Shown here piece after piece: positions 55,325 to 64,000 of a stretch of 64,000 nt of DNA; the first letter of the stretch is position 1, and the number at the start of each line of letters is the position of its first letter. The position numbers and the translations under genes are program-made. The notes beneath the pieces are model-generated. The model was not told where the DNA came from, did no database searches, and saw nothing but the letters and a program-made list of their open reading frames with translations. Source of the stretch: Kocuria rosea subsp. polaris (lineage in GTDB: Bacteria; Actinomycetota; Actinomycetes; Actinomycetales; Micrococcaceae); the NCBI GenBank assembly GCA_023896275.1, contig MLDA01000006.1:102656-166655 (forward strand), given 5' to 3'.

Positions 55325-58060
55325 CTACATGCGGTTCTTAGTCTTCGACGTCGCCGGGGCCGTCCACGGGTCCTCCGGCCACGGGTGCTTCGGGTAGCGC
55401 CCGCGCATTTCCGCCCGCACCTGCGCGTACGGCCCCGACCAGAACGAGGCCAGGTCTCCCGTGACCGCGAGCGGCCGTCCGGCTGGCGAGAGCAGGTGGA
55501 AGGTAACCGGCACGCGTCCGTCGACGAGCGCCGGAGTTTCGGCCCAGCCGAAGCACTCCTGCAGCTTCACCGCGACGACGGGGCGGTCGCCGGCCGGCCG
55601 CAGTCCGCCGTCGCGGGATCCGCCGTCGCGGGTTCCGCCGTCGCGAACCACGGCGTCCGGATCCACGCCGTCCGGATCCCCACCGCCCTCCGTATGATCT
55701 TCTCGGTCCGCGCCCGCTTCGTCGACCGACGGATACTCCACGCGCGCCGTGTTGCCGCTGGGCACGCGCATTCGCTCGGGCGCAAGCTCGTCGAACCGCG
55801 TCGCCGCTGGCCATGGCAGCAGCCGACGCAACGGCTCGGCGAGGTCCATCCGGTGCGCGCTGGCCCCGGCCGCCAACTTCTCGATCTCGGGGGCGAACCA
55901 CTCCTCGATCCGCTCCAACAGGGCGGCCTCGCGCACGTCCGGCCACGGGTCGCCGAGCACGCGGTGCAGCAGCGCCATCCGCCGCCGCAGCGCCCCGGCC
56001 TTCTCCGAGAAGCCGAGCCCCTCGGCCCGCAGCGCCCGCACGACCGCCGGCCGCGCCTGCTCCGGGGACGCCTTCACGGGGGTCGACTCGAGCAGGATCG
56101 CGCCGAGGCGACGCTCGCGCCGCGCCCGCACGCGGCCGCCGTCGAACTCGGCCTCCACGCGGTCGGTGAGCAGGTGGGCGCCGGCCTCCAGCGCGACGTC
56201 CTCAGCGATCGGCGCACCCGCCCGCAGCAGCGCCCGGCTGCCCTGGCGGGCGACCTCGGCGGCGGCGAGCCACTCGTGCCCGCTCAGCGCGCTGCCGGGC
56301 GGCAGTTGCGCGCGCGTGCCCGAGGCCAGCAGGTACTCGTTCTCGCCGGCGCGGCGCGCGATCCATTCCGGGTTGGCCAGCGCCGCCACGTATCCGGTCT
56401 CGCCCTCGCCGGCCGCCCGCGAGGGCCCACCGGGTACGACGTCGGACGCGAGCCTGCTCAGCCGGCGCACCTCGTCGTCCCAGCGCCCCCGCTCGGGGCC
56501 GCGCGCGTTCCGCAGCCCCGACAGCGCCCGGGACAGGTCGCCGCCGGCGGCGGCGATGCCGTAGCCGCGCAGGTCCCCGGCGAGCAGTGCCACGACCTCC
56601 GCCGCGGCCCGCAGGCCGACGCGTCCGCCGCCGTCGAACAGGGCGCGCGCCAGGCGCGGGTCGGCCGGGACCTCGGCCAGGCGGCGCCCCTCGTCGGTCG
56701 CGTGGCCTGCATCGTCGAGGGCGCCGAGCCCGCGCAGGACAAGCTCGGCGTCGGCGAACGCGGCGGCCGGCGGCGCGTCGGGCAGCGGCAGATCCTTCCC
56801 GCCGGGCGACCCCCAGCAGGCCAGCGTCAGCGCGGACGGGGTCAGGTCGGCGGTCTGGATCTCGGGGGTGATGTAGGCGGGAGCGGCGGCGAAGGTGCGC
56901 TCGTCGAAGCACCGCACCACCACGCCGGGCCCTTGGCGAGCCGCGCGGCCGGCCCGCTGCTCGCACGCGGCTCGCGACGCGGAGACGGTGACGAGCCCGC
57001 TCATGCCGCGGGCGTCTCGCCGCGGCTCGCGCGAGAGGCCGGCGTCGATCACGAGGCGCACGCCCGGCACGGTCAGCGAGGACTCGGCCAGCGCGGTCGA
57101 GACGACGATGCGCGGCCTCTCCCCCGGCGCCCGACCGGCAACGGCGCGGTCCTGCTCACCCGGCGGCAGCTGCCCGTGCAGGGCCAGCACCTCGGTGCCG
57201 GGTGCCCGCCGGGCCAGCGCCGCGACGACGTGCGAGACCTCTCGGGCGCCGGGCACGAACACGAGCGCGTCCACACCCGGGTCCGCGGCCAGGGCGACAG
57301 CATGGGTGTCCGCCGCGGTCGACGCCACGTGATCCAGGAACTCGCGGCGGACCCCGCGCTCGTCGAGGCGGTGAGAAGAGTTCGACGGACCGCCGCGAGT
57401 AGACCGGGCCGCAGGCGCCGACGGCATCGGGGCCCAGCGGACCTCGAGCGGGTGCAGCACGGAGGGTGAGTCGACGACGGGGACCGGGGCGCCGTCGTCG
57501 TACCGGCCCAGCAGGGAGGCGAAGCGGGGCGCGTCCACCGTCGCGGACATCGCGACGACCCGCAGGTCGCCGTCAGCGCCGCCGCGCAGCGCGTGCACGT
57601 CGGCGAGGATTCCGAGCAGCAGATCGGTCTCGAGGGCGCGCTCGTGCACCTCGTCGAGTACGACGGCGGCCACCGATTCGAGGCCGGGGTCCGCGAGCAG
57701 GCGGCGCAGCAGGATGCCGGCGGTGACGAACTCGACGCGCGTCGACGCACTTGTGCGGGACTCGCCGCGGACGCTGTAGCCGGCGAGGTCTCCGACGCGT
57801 GTGCCGGTCAGCTGGGCCAGGCGGCGAGCCGCCGCGCGGGCGGCGACCCGGCGGGGCTGCGTGACGACGATCCGGCCTGCCGACCCGTCGCGCGCGGCGA
57901 GCTCGGCGACAAGCGGCGGCACGAGCGTGGTCTTGCCCGTACCCGGCGGCGCCTGGACAACCGCGCGGGAGGCCGGACCGGCGAGGGCGGAACGCAGTTC
58001 GGCCAGGGACTGCGCGAAGGCGAGTCCCCGGCCGATGTGCTGCAGGTCGAAATCCTGCAC
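55325..58060 (-). CDS. hrpB: ATP-dependent helicase HrpB
   Basis: A 911-aa DEAH-box helicase of HrpB length. Walker A PPGTGKTTLVPPL (about 38-50), DEVHERALETDLLL (motif II), SATVDAPRF (motif III), and motif VI RAGRAARQGPGVVVRCF. The C-terminal HrpB_C domain includes HRMDLAEPLRRLLPWPAATRFDELAPE and PVTFHLLSPAGRPLAVTGDLASFW. A run of 15-bp repeats at 55604-55678 encodes five pentapeptides (DPDGV, DPDAV, VRDGG, TRDGG, SRDGG) inserted in the C-terminal domain. The RNA target is unknown. Confidence 0.95.
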   Translation of the reverse strand: MQDFDLQHIGRGLAFAQSLAELRSALAGPASRAVVQAPPGTGKTTLVPPLVAELAARDGSAGRIVVTQPRRVAARAAARRLAQLTGTRVGDLAGYSVRGESRTSASTRVEFVTAGILLRRLLADPGLESVAAVVLDEVHERALETDLLLGILADVHALRGGADGDLRVVAMSATVDAPRFASLLGRYDDGAPVPVVDSPSVLHPLEVRWAPMPSAPAARSTRGGPSNSSHRLDERGVRREFLDHVASTAADTHAVALAADPGVDALVFVPGAREVSHVVAALARRAPGTEVLALHGQLPPGEQDRAVAGRAPGERPRIVVSTALAESSLTVPGVRLVIDAGLSREPRRDARGMSGLVTVSASRAACEQRAGRAARQGPGVVVRCFDERTFAAAPAYITPEIQTADLTPSALTLACWGSPGGKDLPLPDAPPAAAFADAELVLRGLGALDDAGHATDEGRRLAEVPADPRLARALFDGGGRVGLRAAAEVVALLAGDLRGYGIAAAGGDLSRALSGLRNARGPERGRWDDEVRRLSRLASDVVPGGPSRAAGEGETGYVAALANPEWIARRAGENEYLLASGTRAQLPPGSALSGHEWLAAAEVARQGSRALLRAGAPIAEDVALEAGAHLLTDRVEAEFDGGRVRARRERRLGAILLESTPVKASPEQARPAVVRALRAEGLGFSEKAGALRRRMALLHRVLGDPWPDVREAALLERIEEWFAPEIEKLAAGASAHRMDLAEPLRRLLPWPAATRFDELAPERMRVPSGNTARVEYPSVDEAGADREDHTEGGGDPDGVDPDAVVRDGGTRDGGSRDGGLRPAGDRPVVAVKLQECFGWAETPALVDGRVPVTFHLLSPAGRPLAVTGDLASFWSGPYAQVRAEMRGRYPKHPWPEDPWTAPATSKTKNRM
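55604..55678. repeat. In-frame 15-bp microrepeats inside hrpB
   Basis: Three copies of TCCGCCGTCGCG(GGA/GGT/AAC) are followed by two of CAC(G/C)(G/C)CGTCCGGATC-type units, each 15 bp and in frame. They encode a hydrophilic pentapeptide array, likely a length-variable linker. Confidence 0.75.
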
Positions 58061-58078
58061 GTGGGCTCCGGCGCCCGG

Positions 58079-58699
58079 TTAGAGAACGACGCCGATGGCG
58101 TCTTCCAGGTACGGCGACGGGTCGGAGTCGTCGGAGAGCGCCCAGAGTACCCACGCGGCGTGAATCACCGAGATGACGGCCGCGCCGAGGTAGGCCGCAC
58201 GGGGCTGCTCGACACCCGAGCGCTCGAGGTACTCGGAGATGATGCGGCCGCGCTCCGCCAGGAACCCATAGCCGTAGCCGGCGAGCTCGCGGTGCTGGTT
58301 GGTCAGGCGCAGGCGGATGCGGGTCACCTCGGGATCGAGATCCTCGGTGCCGACGCGGGCGTACTCGCGCAGCGTGTCGAAGGCCGCCTCGGCGTCTTTG
58401 CCCTTCTTGCCCTCGAGCATGGCCGTGGCTTTGGACCCGACGGGGAGGCTCCCGCCCCAGACCAGGTCGGCCTTCGAGGCGAAGTAGCGGTAGAGGCTCT
58501 TGCGGCCGATGCCGGCCGCCTTGGCGACCTGCTCCATCGTCACGGCGTCGTAGCCGAACTCGTCGAAGAGGCGCAGCGCGCAGGCTGCCGTCGCGTCGGG
58601 ATCGATGACGGCGGGACGGCCGACATTGCGGCGCGGCTTGCCGTCCTTGCGGTCACGGTCCGGGGAGAGGATGGCGAATGGCTTAATACGGTCTGCCAT
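58079..58699 (-). CDS. TetR family transcriptional regulator
   Basis: A 206-aa TetR protein. The HTH is at about residues 38-75 (LRLFDEFGYDAVTMEQVAKAAGIGRKSLYRYFASKADLVWGG). The C-terminal ligand domain has LRLTNQHRELAGYGYGFLAERGRIISEYL. The N-terminal 30 residues are charged. ATG 58699 (AAGGGAATC upstream) is preferred to 58813. A TACCGTCC-GGTCGGTA palindrome about 210 bp upstream is a candidate binding site. No obvious target gene is adjacent. Confidence 0.9.
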   Translation of the reverse strand: MADRIKPFAILSPDRDRKDGKPRRNVGRPAVIDPDATAACALRLFDEFGYDAVTMEQVAKAAGIGRKSLYRYFASKADLVWGGSLPVGSKATAMLEGKKGKDAEAAFDTLREYARVGTEDLDPEVTRIRLRLTNQHRELAGYGYGFLAERGRIISEYLERSGVEQPRAAYLGAAVISVIHAAWVLWALSDDSDPSPYLEDAIGVVL

Positions 58700-58906
58700 G
58701 GTGGGTGATTCCCTTCTTGGTATCGCCTCGCGTGCTGCATAAATTGCGAGGACTGCGGGTGAAGAGCCGACCGACTCCGCGTTAACACGAAATCGGCGTC
58801 TCTCGTTCCTCAAGAGTCGCGACCCCCGGCGTCCCTGTGAGTGTCATTATTGTGCACATTCTGTAGCGTTCGATACAAGTTAGGCGCACACGACGTGTCT
58901 TAACGT

Positions 58907-58922
58907 TACCGTCCGGTCGGTA
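58907..58922. promoter_or_regulatory. TetR-type operator candidate
   Basis: TACCGTCCGGTCGGTA is a 16-bp palindrome with one mismatched pair, the A/T-CCG-CCGG-CGG pattern common to actinobacterial TetR operators. It lies 208 bp upstream of the TetR start codon. Autoregulation is the simplest reading. Confidence 0.5.
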
Positions 58923-59139
58923 TCGGCTGGACACCCGACGCGGCGACTGTTAGTAATCGGCGTCACACTCGATGGGCTGGCCCAAACCCCCGCCACGACG
59001 GCGATCCCGCCGATTCGGCGTCGACACAAAGGGGAACGCGAGGCTCCTAAAACCGACTGACCCGCGTCGGTTCGCGCCTGACGGCGTGTCCAAATCGGGA
59101 AAAAATTTCTTGCGCTGCCCTTGAGGTAAGCGCACAAAA

Positions 59140-59174
59140 AGCCCGGCCGGCGTCAAGACAACGCCGACCGGGCT
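59140..59174 (-). terminator. Rho-independent terminator of the bkd/pdh operon
   Basis: AGCCCGGCCGGCGT (59140-59153) pairs with ACGCCGACCGGGCT (59161-59174) with one mismatch. On the minus strand the stem is followed by TTTTTGTG, the U-tract expected after the E2 gene. Confidence 0.88.
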
Positions 59175-59186
59175 CACCGTGAATTC

Positions 59187-60680
59187 CTAGAGATCCGCCA
59201 GGACGGAGGCCGGATTCTCGATAGCGTCGGCCACGTAGCGGAGGAAGCCGCCGGCCACGCCACCGTCGCACACGCGGTGATCGAAAGCGAGCGTCAGCTC
59301 GGTGACGTGCCGGACGGCCAGCTCGCCGCCAACGACCCACGGCTTCTCGATGATCCGCCCGACCCCGAGGATCGCGGCCTCCGGGTAGTTGATGATCGCC
59401 GCGGAGCCGTCGACGCCGAAGACCCCGTAGTTGTTCAGCGTGAACGTGCCCCGCGTGAGCTCGGTCGGCGAGCACTTGCCCTCGCGCGCCTTCGCGGTCA
59501 GCTCGCGAACGCGGGTGTCGAGCTCGCGGGCGCTGAGTGCGTCGGCCCGTTCGACGCTCGGGACCACGAGCCCGCGGTCCGTCTGCGCGGCGAAGCCGAG
59601 GTTCACGCCGTCGAACCGGACGAGCTCCTGCCCGCCATCGACATCCTCGATCCGGGCGTTGAGCTCCGGGTACTTGGCCAGGCCGGCGACCACGAAGCGC
59701 GCGATGAACGCGAGCAACCCGGGCGCGCCGGCCGGCGTCGACTTGAGCGAGGCCCGCAGCTCAAGCAGTGCGGTCGCGTCGACGTCGACCCACACCGTTG
59801 CCTCTGGGATCTCAGTGCGCGAGCGCGTCATCGCGGCCGCGATCGTCTTGCGCACCCCCTTGACCGGGATCCGCTCGGCGACGCCGAGCCCGGTCCGCGT
59901 GTCAGTACCGCCGGTCGCGGCCGGCAACGCGGCGGCTTCTCCGGGCACGACGGCGGGGCGTCCGGTCGTCGTGCCCGCTGCGGTCGCCAGCGCGCCGGCG
60001 AGGCCGCCCTCACTCGCGGTACCGCCGGCAGCAGCGATGGCCGCGTCGACGTCGGAACGCAGGATGAGCCCGTCATCGCCCGAGCCGCGCAGGGACGCGA
60101 CACTGATGCCGTGATAGCGGGCGAGGCGACGCACGATCGGGTTGATGACCCGCGGCGCGAGGCCCGGCTCGGCGGCGGGCGCGGGATCGACCGGCGCCAC
60201 GACGGTTGGCAGTGGGCGCGGGTCGACCGTCTCGCGATAGACCTTCGGCTTGCGGCGGCGCCCCTTGGCCCCGGAACCGCCCGGGGTGCCGTAGCCGATC
60301 AGGACGTTGCCTGACCCGGAGTCGCTCCCTTCCCCGGCCTCGGCGGCCGCCGCGGATGCTCCGGCACGCTCCTCCTCGCGGTAGGACTGCGCGGCGGCCG
60401 GCGCTTCACGCGGGGCCTCAGGCGCCTGCAGGCTCGCCCCCTCGGGCAGCACGGCGATGAGCGGCTTGCCGACGTCGAGGGTGTCGCCGGGCGCCCCGAA
60501 GAGCTCTTGGACGACCCCGGCGAACGGGCACGGGACCTCGACGGCGGATTTCGCGGTCTCGACCTCGGCGATCGGCTGATCGACGCGCACGGTGTCGCCG
60601 ACGGAGACGTGCCAGCTCAGCAGCTCGGCCTCGGTCAGGCCTTCGCCCAGATCCGGCAGCAGAAACGTTTTGACGGACAT
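59187..60680 (-). CDS. bkdC: 2-oxoacid dehydrogenase E2 (dihydrolipoamide acyltransferase)
   Basis: A 497-aa E2. One lipoyl domain has Lys44 (AEVETAKSAVEVP). Pro/Ala-rich linkers surround an E3-binding domain (VINPIVRRLARYHGISVASLRGSGDDGLILRSDV, about 185-218). The catalytic domain has the active site HxxxDG in AFDHRVCDGG. ATG 60680 has GGGAGGGATGAGC upstream and lies 2 nt after the E1beta stop; ATGs at 60686 and 60695 are alternatives. The complex oxidises branched-chain 2-oxoacids or pyruvate; the Lrp neighbour favours the former. Confidence 0.93.
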   Translation of the reverse strand: MSVKTFLLPDLGEGLTEAELLSWHVSVGDTVRVDQPIAEVETAKSAVEVPCPFAGVVQELFGAPGDTLDVGKPLIAVLPEGASLQAPEAPREAPAAAQSYREEERAGASAAAAEAGEGSDSGSGNVLIGYGTPGGSGAKGRRRKPKVYRETVDPRPLPTVVAPVDPAPAAEPGLAPRVINPIVRRLARYHGISVASLRGSGDDGLILRSDVDAAIAAAGGTASEGGLAGALATAAGTTTGRPAVVPGEAAALPAATGGTDTRTGLGVAERIPVKGVRKTIAAAMTRSRTEIPEATVWVDVDATALLELRASLKSTPAGAPGLLAFIARFVVAGLAKYPELNARIEDVDGGQELVRFDGVNLGFAAQTDRGLVVPSVERADALSARELDTRVRELTAKAREGKCSPTELTRGTFTLNNYGVFGVDGSAAIINYPEAAILGVGRIIEKPWVVGGELAVRHVTELTLAFDHRVCDGGVAGGFLRYVADAIENPASVLADL

Positions 60681-60682
60681 GC

Positions 60683-61786
60683 TCATCCCTCCCATTGCAG
60701 TTCGTCGACGGCGTCCAGGATCCGGTCCACGCTCGGCAGGAAGAACTCCTCGAGCTTCGGTGCCGGGAACGGCACGTCGAATCCGGTCACGCGCAGCACC
60801 GGGGCCGCCAGCGAGTGGAAGCAGCGCTCCTGGATGCGGGCCACGAGCTCGCTCGCGACCGATGCGAAGCCCGGAGTCTCGGCCACGACGACGGCCCGCC
60901 CGGTCTTGCGCACCGACGCCGTGATCGTCGCATCGTCGAGCGGGACGATCGTGCGCAGGTCGACGACCTCGATGCTGCGCCCCTCCTCAGCAGCTGCCTC
61001 GGCGGCCGCCAGCGCAGTAGACACGGACGGGCCGTAGGCGACGAGTGTCGCGTCGCTGCCCTCCCGCGCGATCACGGCCTTGCCCTCGGAGCGCGAGGCG
61101 GCCGCGCCGTCGTCGTATGCGGCCCGCAGGGCGTCGAGATCGACCCGGTCCTTGGACCAGTAGAGCTTCTTCGGCTCGAAGAAGACCACGGGGTCGTCGG
61201 AGTCGATGGCCTCGCGCAGCATGCGGTAGGCATCCGCGACCGTCGCCGGCGCGTAGACCTTCAGCCCGGGCGTGTGGGCGTAGTAGGACTCGGAGGAGTC
61301 GCAGTGGTGCTCGACGCCGCCGATGCCGCCGGCGTAGGGAATGCGGATGACGATCGGCATCGTCAGCCCGCCGCGCGTGCGGTTGTGCATCTTGGCGATG
61401 TGGCTGAAGATCTGCTCGAGCGCCGGGTAGGCGAACGCGTCGAACTGCATCTCGATGACCGGGCGCATCCCGTTCATCGCCATGCCCGCCGCCATGCCGG
61501 CGATGCCCGACTCGGCCAGCGGGGTGTCGAAGCAGCGGTGCTCGCCGAAGCGGTCCGTCAGCCCGTCGGTGATGCGGAAGACGCCGCCGAGGGTGCCGAT
61601 GTCCTCGCCGAAGAGGACGACGTCGTCGCTCGCCTCCAGCGCGTCGGAGAGGGCGGTGTTCAGCGCCTTGGCGAACGTCACGGGCTGCAGCTGAGTGGCT
61701 TCGGCATGCTCGGCGGCGCGCTCGCTCGCGCGGGCGGTCGCCGCGCTGACGTTGCCGTTGGCGTCGGAAGAGGTCGTGACGGTCAT
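60683..61786 (-). CDS. bkdB: 2-oxoacid dehydrogenase E1 component, beta subunit
   Basis: A 367-aa E1beta. It shows GEDIGTLGGVFRITDGLTDRFGEHRCFDTPLAESGIAGMAAGMAMNG and the K+/TPP-proximal IRIPYAGGIGGVEHHCDSSESYYAHTPGLKV. The N-terminal 35 residues are an Ala/Glu-rich extension. It overlaps the E1alpha stop by 4 nt (ATGA) and is followed directly by E2. Confidence 0.94.
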   Translation of the reverse strand: MTVTTSSDANGNVSAATARASERAAEHAEATQLQPVTFAKALNTALSDALEASDDVVLFGEDIGTLGGVFRITDGLTDRFGEHRCFDTPLAESGIAGMAAGMAMNGMRPVIEMQFDAFAYPALEQIFSHIAKMHNRTRGGLTMPIVIRIPYAGGIGGVEHHCDSSESYYAHTPGLKVYAPATVADAYRMLREAIDSDDPVVFFEPKKLYWSKDRVDLDALRAAYDDGAAASRSEGKAVIAREGSDATLVAYGPSVSTALAAAEAAAEEGRSIEVVDLRTIVPLDDATITASVRKTGRAVVVAETPGFASVASELVARIQERCFHSLAAPVLRVTGFDVPFPAPKLEEFFLPSVDRILDAVDELQWEG

Positions 61787-62994
61787 CGGGTTCCTTCCGT
61801 CTCGGTGGCGGCGTCGCGGGCCAGCTCGTCGACGAGGCGGGCGCGCTGTTCCTGCAGTTGGGTGGTGGGCTCGGTGAAGACGTAGCGGAAGAGGTCCTCA
61901 GGGTCCGGGGTGACGTCCTCGTTGAGCCCGTCCCGCAGCCGGGTCGCCATCGCCTCGGCGGCCTCGGCGATCCGGGCCTCGCCGGCGTCGTCGAGCACCG
62001 ATTCGCTCCGCAGGTAGGCGCGCATCCGGGTCACGGGATCTTTGGCGAGCCACTCCTGGACCTCGGCGTCCTGGCGGTACCGGGTCGCGTCGTCGGCGTT
62101 GGTGTGCGCCTGCATGCGGTACGTGTGCGCCTCGACGAGCAGCGGGCCGTGGCCGTCGCGGGCCAGGCGGACGGCGCGGCGCAGCACGGCCAGCAGGGCC
62201 ACGAGATCGTTTCCGTCGACGCGCTCGCCGGCCATGCCGTAGCCCACGGCTTTGTGGGCCAGCGACGGTGCGGCCGTCTGGTGGGCCAGCGGCACCGAGA
62301 TCGCGTACTGGTTGTTCTGCACGAAGAAGACCACCGGCAGCTTGAAGACGGCGGCGAAGTTCAGGGCTTCGTGGAAGTCGCCCTCGCTCGTGGCACCGTC
62401 GCCGCACATCGCGAGGACAACCGCGTCCTCGCCGCGCAGCTTGGCGGCATGGGCGACGCCGACGCCGTGCAGCAGCTGAGTGGTCAGCGGGGTGGACTGG
62501 ATGCCGACCTTGTACTTCTTGGGGTCGTACCCGCCGTGCCAGTCACCGCGGAAGAGCGTCATGGTCTCGACGGGATCGATGCCCTTGGTCATCACGGCAA
62601 CGGAGTCGCGGTAGGTCGGGAACATCCAGTCGTCCGCGCCGAGGCAGAGCGCGGCGGCCACCTGGCAGGCCTCCTGCCCGTGGCTAGACGGGTATACGGC
62701 CATCCGGCCCTGGCGCACGAGCGCGGAGTTCTGGTCGTTGACCCGGCGGCCGACGACGAGCGCCTCATACGCTTCGAGCAGGTCGCCGGCCTCCGGCAGC
62801 GGGTACTCGTGCCCGGGTGCGGTGCCCTGCTCGCCGACCGGGCGAAGGGCCCCGGTCTCGTCGAGGATCCGGATGGAGCCGTCCGTCGGAAGCAAATAGT
62901 CCTCGACCGAGATACCGAACTTGCGGGCGGTCTCGTCCAGGTAGGCGGCGCGGTCCTCCTCGCGGGCGTCGGCGCCGATCGGTGGCGTTCCCAT
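61783..62994 (-). CDS. bkdA: 2-oxoacid dehydrogenase E1 component, alpha subunit
   Basis: A 403-aa E1alpha. The TPP-binding motif is GDGATSEGDFHEALNFAAVFKLPVVFFVQNNQYAIS. GQEACQVAAALCLGADDWMFPTYRDSVAV and the phosphorylation-loop equivalent HTYRMQAHTNADDATRYR are intact. ATG 62994 has AAGGAGATCAC upstream. It is first gene of the operon, divergent from the Lrp regulator with a 257-bp shared control region. Confidence 0.94.
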   Translation of the reverse strand: MGTPPIGADAREEDRAAYLDETARKFGISVEDYLLPTDGSIRILDETGALRPVGEQGTAPGHEYPLPEAGDLLEAYEALVVGRRVNDQNSALVRQGRMAVYPSSHGQEACQVAAALCLGADDWMFPTYRDSVAVMTKGIDPVETMTLFRGDWHGGYDPKKYKVGIQSTPLTTQLLHGVGVAHAAKLRGEDAVVLAMCGDGATSEGDFHEALNFAAVFKLPVVFFVQNNQYAISVPLAHQTAAPSLAHKAVGYGMAGERVDGNDLVALLAVLRRAVRLARDGHGPLLVEAHTYRMQAHTNADDATRYRQDAEVQEWLAKDPVTRMRAYLRSESVLDDAGEARIAEAAEAMATRLRDGLNEDVTPDPEDLFRYVFTEPTTQLQEQRARLVDELARDAATETEGTR

Positions 62995-63251
62995 GTGATC
63001 TCCTTCGCTGGCCTGAGTGCAGTGCGGCCGGCGGACATGACGCAGGCCACACCGCGCGGCGTTCTTGCGATCAAGTATGCGCCCTGACGACCACTTCGTA
63101 TCCTGATTCCGGCCCAAGAGCAGAGGATTGGATTCGAACGGAGTATTCTTGTGGACGGATCGTCACCGTGATTGGCGTTACACCCGACGCCGTAGACGAC
63201 TTGCACCACCCGCCGAACGCCGCCGGCGGCGAGAAACTCTGGAGGACACCC

Positions 63252-63704
63252 ATGCAGCCGCACCCCGTAGCACTCGACGCAACCGACGAGCGCATCCTGG
63301 CCGAGCTGGCGCGCGACGGCCGGCAATCGGTCACCGCCATCGCGCAGAAGGCGCACGTTTCGCGGGCGCACGCGTACTCGCGGATCAACAGGCTGCAGGA
63401 CGAGGGGGTCATCACCCGCTACACGGCGGTGATCGATCCGGTGAAGGCTGGCCTGACGGCGTCGGCCTACGTGACGCTGAAGCTTCGCCAGCATTCGTGG
63501 CGGGAGATGCGCGAGCGGCTCGCGGCGATCAAGCAGGTTCATCACATCGGCCTCGTCGGAGGGAACTTCGATGTGATCTTGCTGGTGCGCGGACGCGACA
63601 ACGCGGAGCTCCGCCAGGTGATCTTTGATCAGCTGCAGAGCATGCCCGGGGTGCTCGACACCCAGACCTTCCTGGTCTTCGAGGACGTCGACACCCGCTA
63701 CTAG
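63252..63704 (+). CDS. Lrp/AsnC family regulator (BkdR-like)
   Basis: A 150-aa Lrp/AsnC protein. The N-terminal HTH is LDATDERILAELARDGRQSVTAIAQKAHVSRAHAYSRINRLQDEGVITRYTAVID. The C-terminal RAM domain has VHHIGLVGGNFDVILLVRGRDNAELRQVIFDQLQSMPGV. ATG 63252 follows GGAGGACACCC. By position it probably controls the divergent 2-oxoacid dehydrogenase operon, sensing a branched-chain amino acid. Confidence 0.94.
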   Translation: MQPHPVALDATDERILAELARDGRQSVTAIAQKAHVSRAHAYSRINRLQDEGVITRYTAVIDPVKAGLTASAYVTLKLRQHSWREMRERLAAIKQVHHIGLVGGNFDVILLVRGRDNAELRQVIFDQLQSMPGVLDTQTFLVFEDVDTRY

Positions 63705-63730
63705 CGGGGGGCGGGAAGAAGACCGGGGGA

Positions 63731-63795
63731 GCACGGCGGAGTGGGACAAACCGACTCAGAGGGGGGTATGGCCTGCTTGAGCCACTCCGCCGTGC
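63731..63795. repeat. 14-bp perfect inverted repeat around a 37-nt loop
   Basis: GCACGGCGGAGTGG (63731-63744) and CCACTCCGCCGTGC (63782-63795) are exact complements. The loop contains GGGGGGTATGGCC. The distance is long for a plain terminator after lrp; it may be a structured 3' UTR element or a small RNA. Confidence 0.6.
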
Positions 63796-63943
63796 GGATC
63801 CCCGTACCCGTGAACGGGCGGGGGCACGACTTAACGCGCTCACACGATGTTGGCAAATGGTTGAAGGCTCACGGTTCCAATCGGCCCCTGCGGCGCCCGA
63901 TTTCACCCACCATTTCACCCTTCGGCCACGCTGAAACGCGAAA

Positions 63944-63985
63944 GGCGGTCGTGGTCCGGGGCATCAACCCCGATCCACGACCGCC
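63944..63985. terminator. Terminator-like hairpin at the right edge
   Basis: An 18-nt stem (63944-63961 with 63968-63985, two mismatches) and a CATCAA loop. On the minus strand the stem is followed by TTTCGCGTTTC, so it probably ends a minus-strand transcript entering from outside the window. Confidence 0.7.
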
Positions 63986-64000
63986 CACCCACTCCCCCAC

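Larger units (their letters stand above)
58700..59186. other. Long intergenic region upstream of the TetR gene
   Basis: 487 bp with no credible gene. It carries the TetR-type palindrome (58907-58922), a short near-palindrome ATTGTGCACATT (about 58850-58861) and the E2-gene terminator (59140-59174). Local AT-rich patches suggest promoters firing toward the TetR gene. Confidence 0.55.

Noticed and set aside
63870..63900. tRNA-like GGTTCCAATC motif near the right edge
   Set aside because: No cloverleaf could be drawn: no matching acceptor stem or anticodon arm at the required distances.

Overview
The window is GC-rich, densely coded actinobacterial chromosome. The gene set (Dps, CsbD, Lrp plus a 2-oxoacid dehydrogenase, DUF6350, a DUF6318 lipoprotein, an actinobacterial urease operon) suggests Micrococcales, most likely Micrococcaceae. 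This is inferred from protein content and GC; no rRNA or tRNA gene was found to anchor it. No CRISPR array and no transposase were seen. Calls rest on reading translations and motifs by eye, without database searches.

Layout. 1-9.8 kb: Nramp-type and MFS transporters, an intracellular-type subtilisin, two CNNM/CorC membrane proteins in tandem, a small I9-like protein, an eroded SDR pseudogene, small enzymes and purN. 9.8-15 kb: DinB-like protein, polytopic membrane proteins (DUF998-like, DUF6350, TSUP) and a GT4 glycosyltransferase. 15-18.3 kb: hpaI-hpaH, a VapBC-type toxin-antitoxin pair and an FMN reductase. 18.3-26.1 kb: a stress-flavoured stretch (DUF6328, Dps, CsbD, AraC/VOC pair, general-stress SDR with two small acidic proteins, HEAT-like protein) and an MFS-GntR operon. 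26.1-33.7 kb: hydrolases, MFS, a large HPII-type catalase, an XRE-cupin regulator and an SDR.

The accessory core is 33.7-39.1 kb, where AT content rises sharply. It holds a DUF262 gene overlapping a HEPN gene (a likely abortive-infection or anti-phage module), bracketed by an intact DUF4190-like membrane gene and a frameshifted relative of it. A convergent NaeI-like type IIE restriction endonuclease and a C5 cytosine methyltransferase follow. Then come a VanZ-RDD membrane protein, an RNase H with an extra N-terminal domain, a secreted PKD-like protein and a DUF6318 lipoprotein.

43.7-52.5 kb is nitrogen-related: an NCS1 permease and a full urease set (ureABCEF and ureGD) interrupted by a GH32 beta-fructosidase on the opposite strand. 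52.5-58.7 kb has a 592-residue S1-like/coiled-coil protein, an AHSA1/SRPBCC protein, 31-bp tandem repeats, an HrpB helicase and a TetR regulator. The right end carries a bkd/pdh E1alpha-E1beta-E2 operon divergent from an Lrp/AsnC regulator.

The strongest candidates for under-described biology are the DUF262-HEPN pair with its flanking paralogues, the split urease operon, and the S1/coiled-coil protein.
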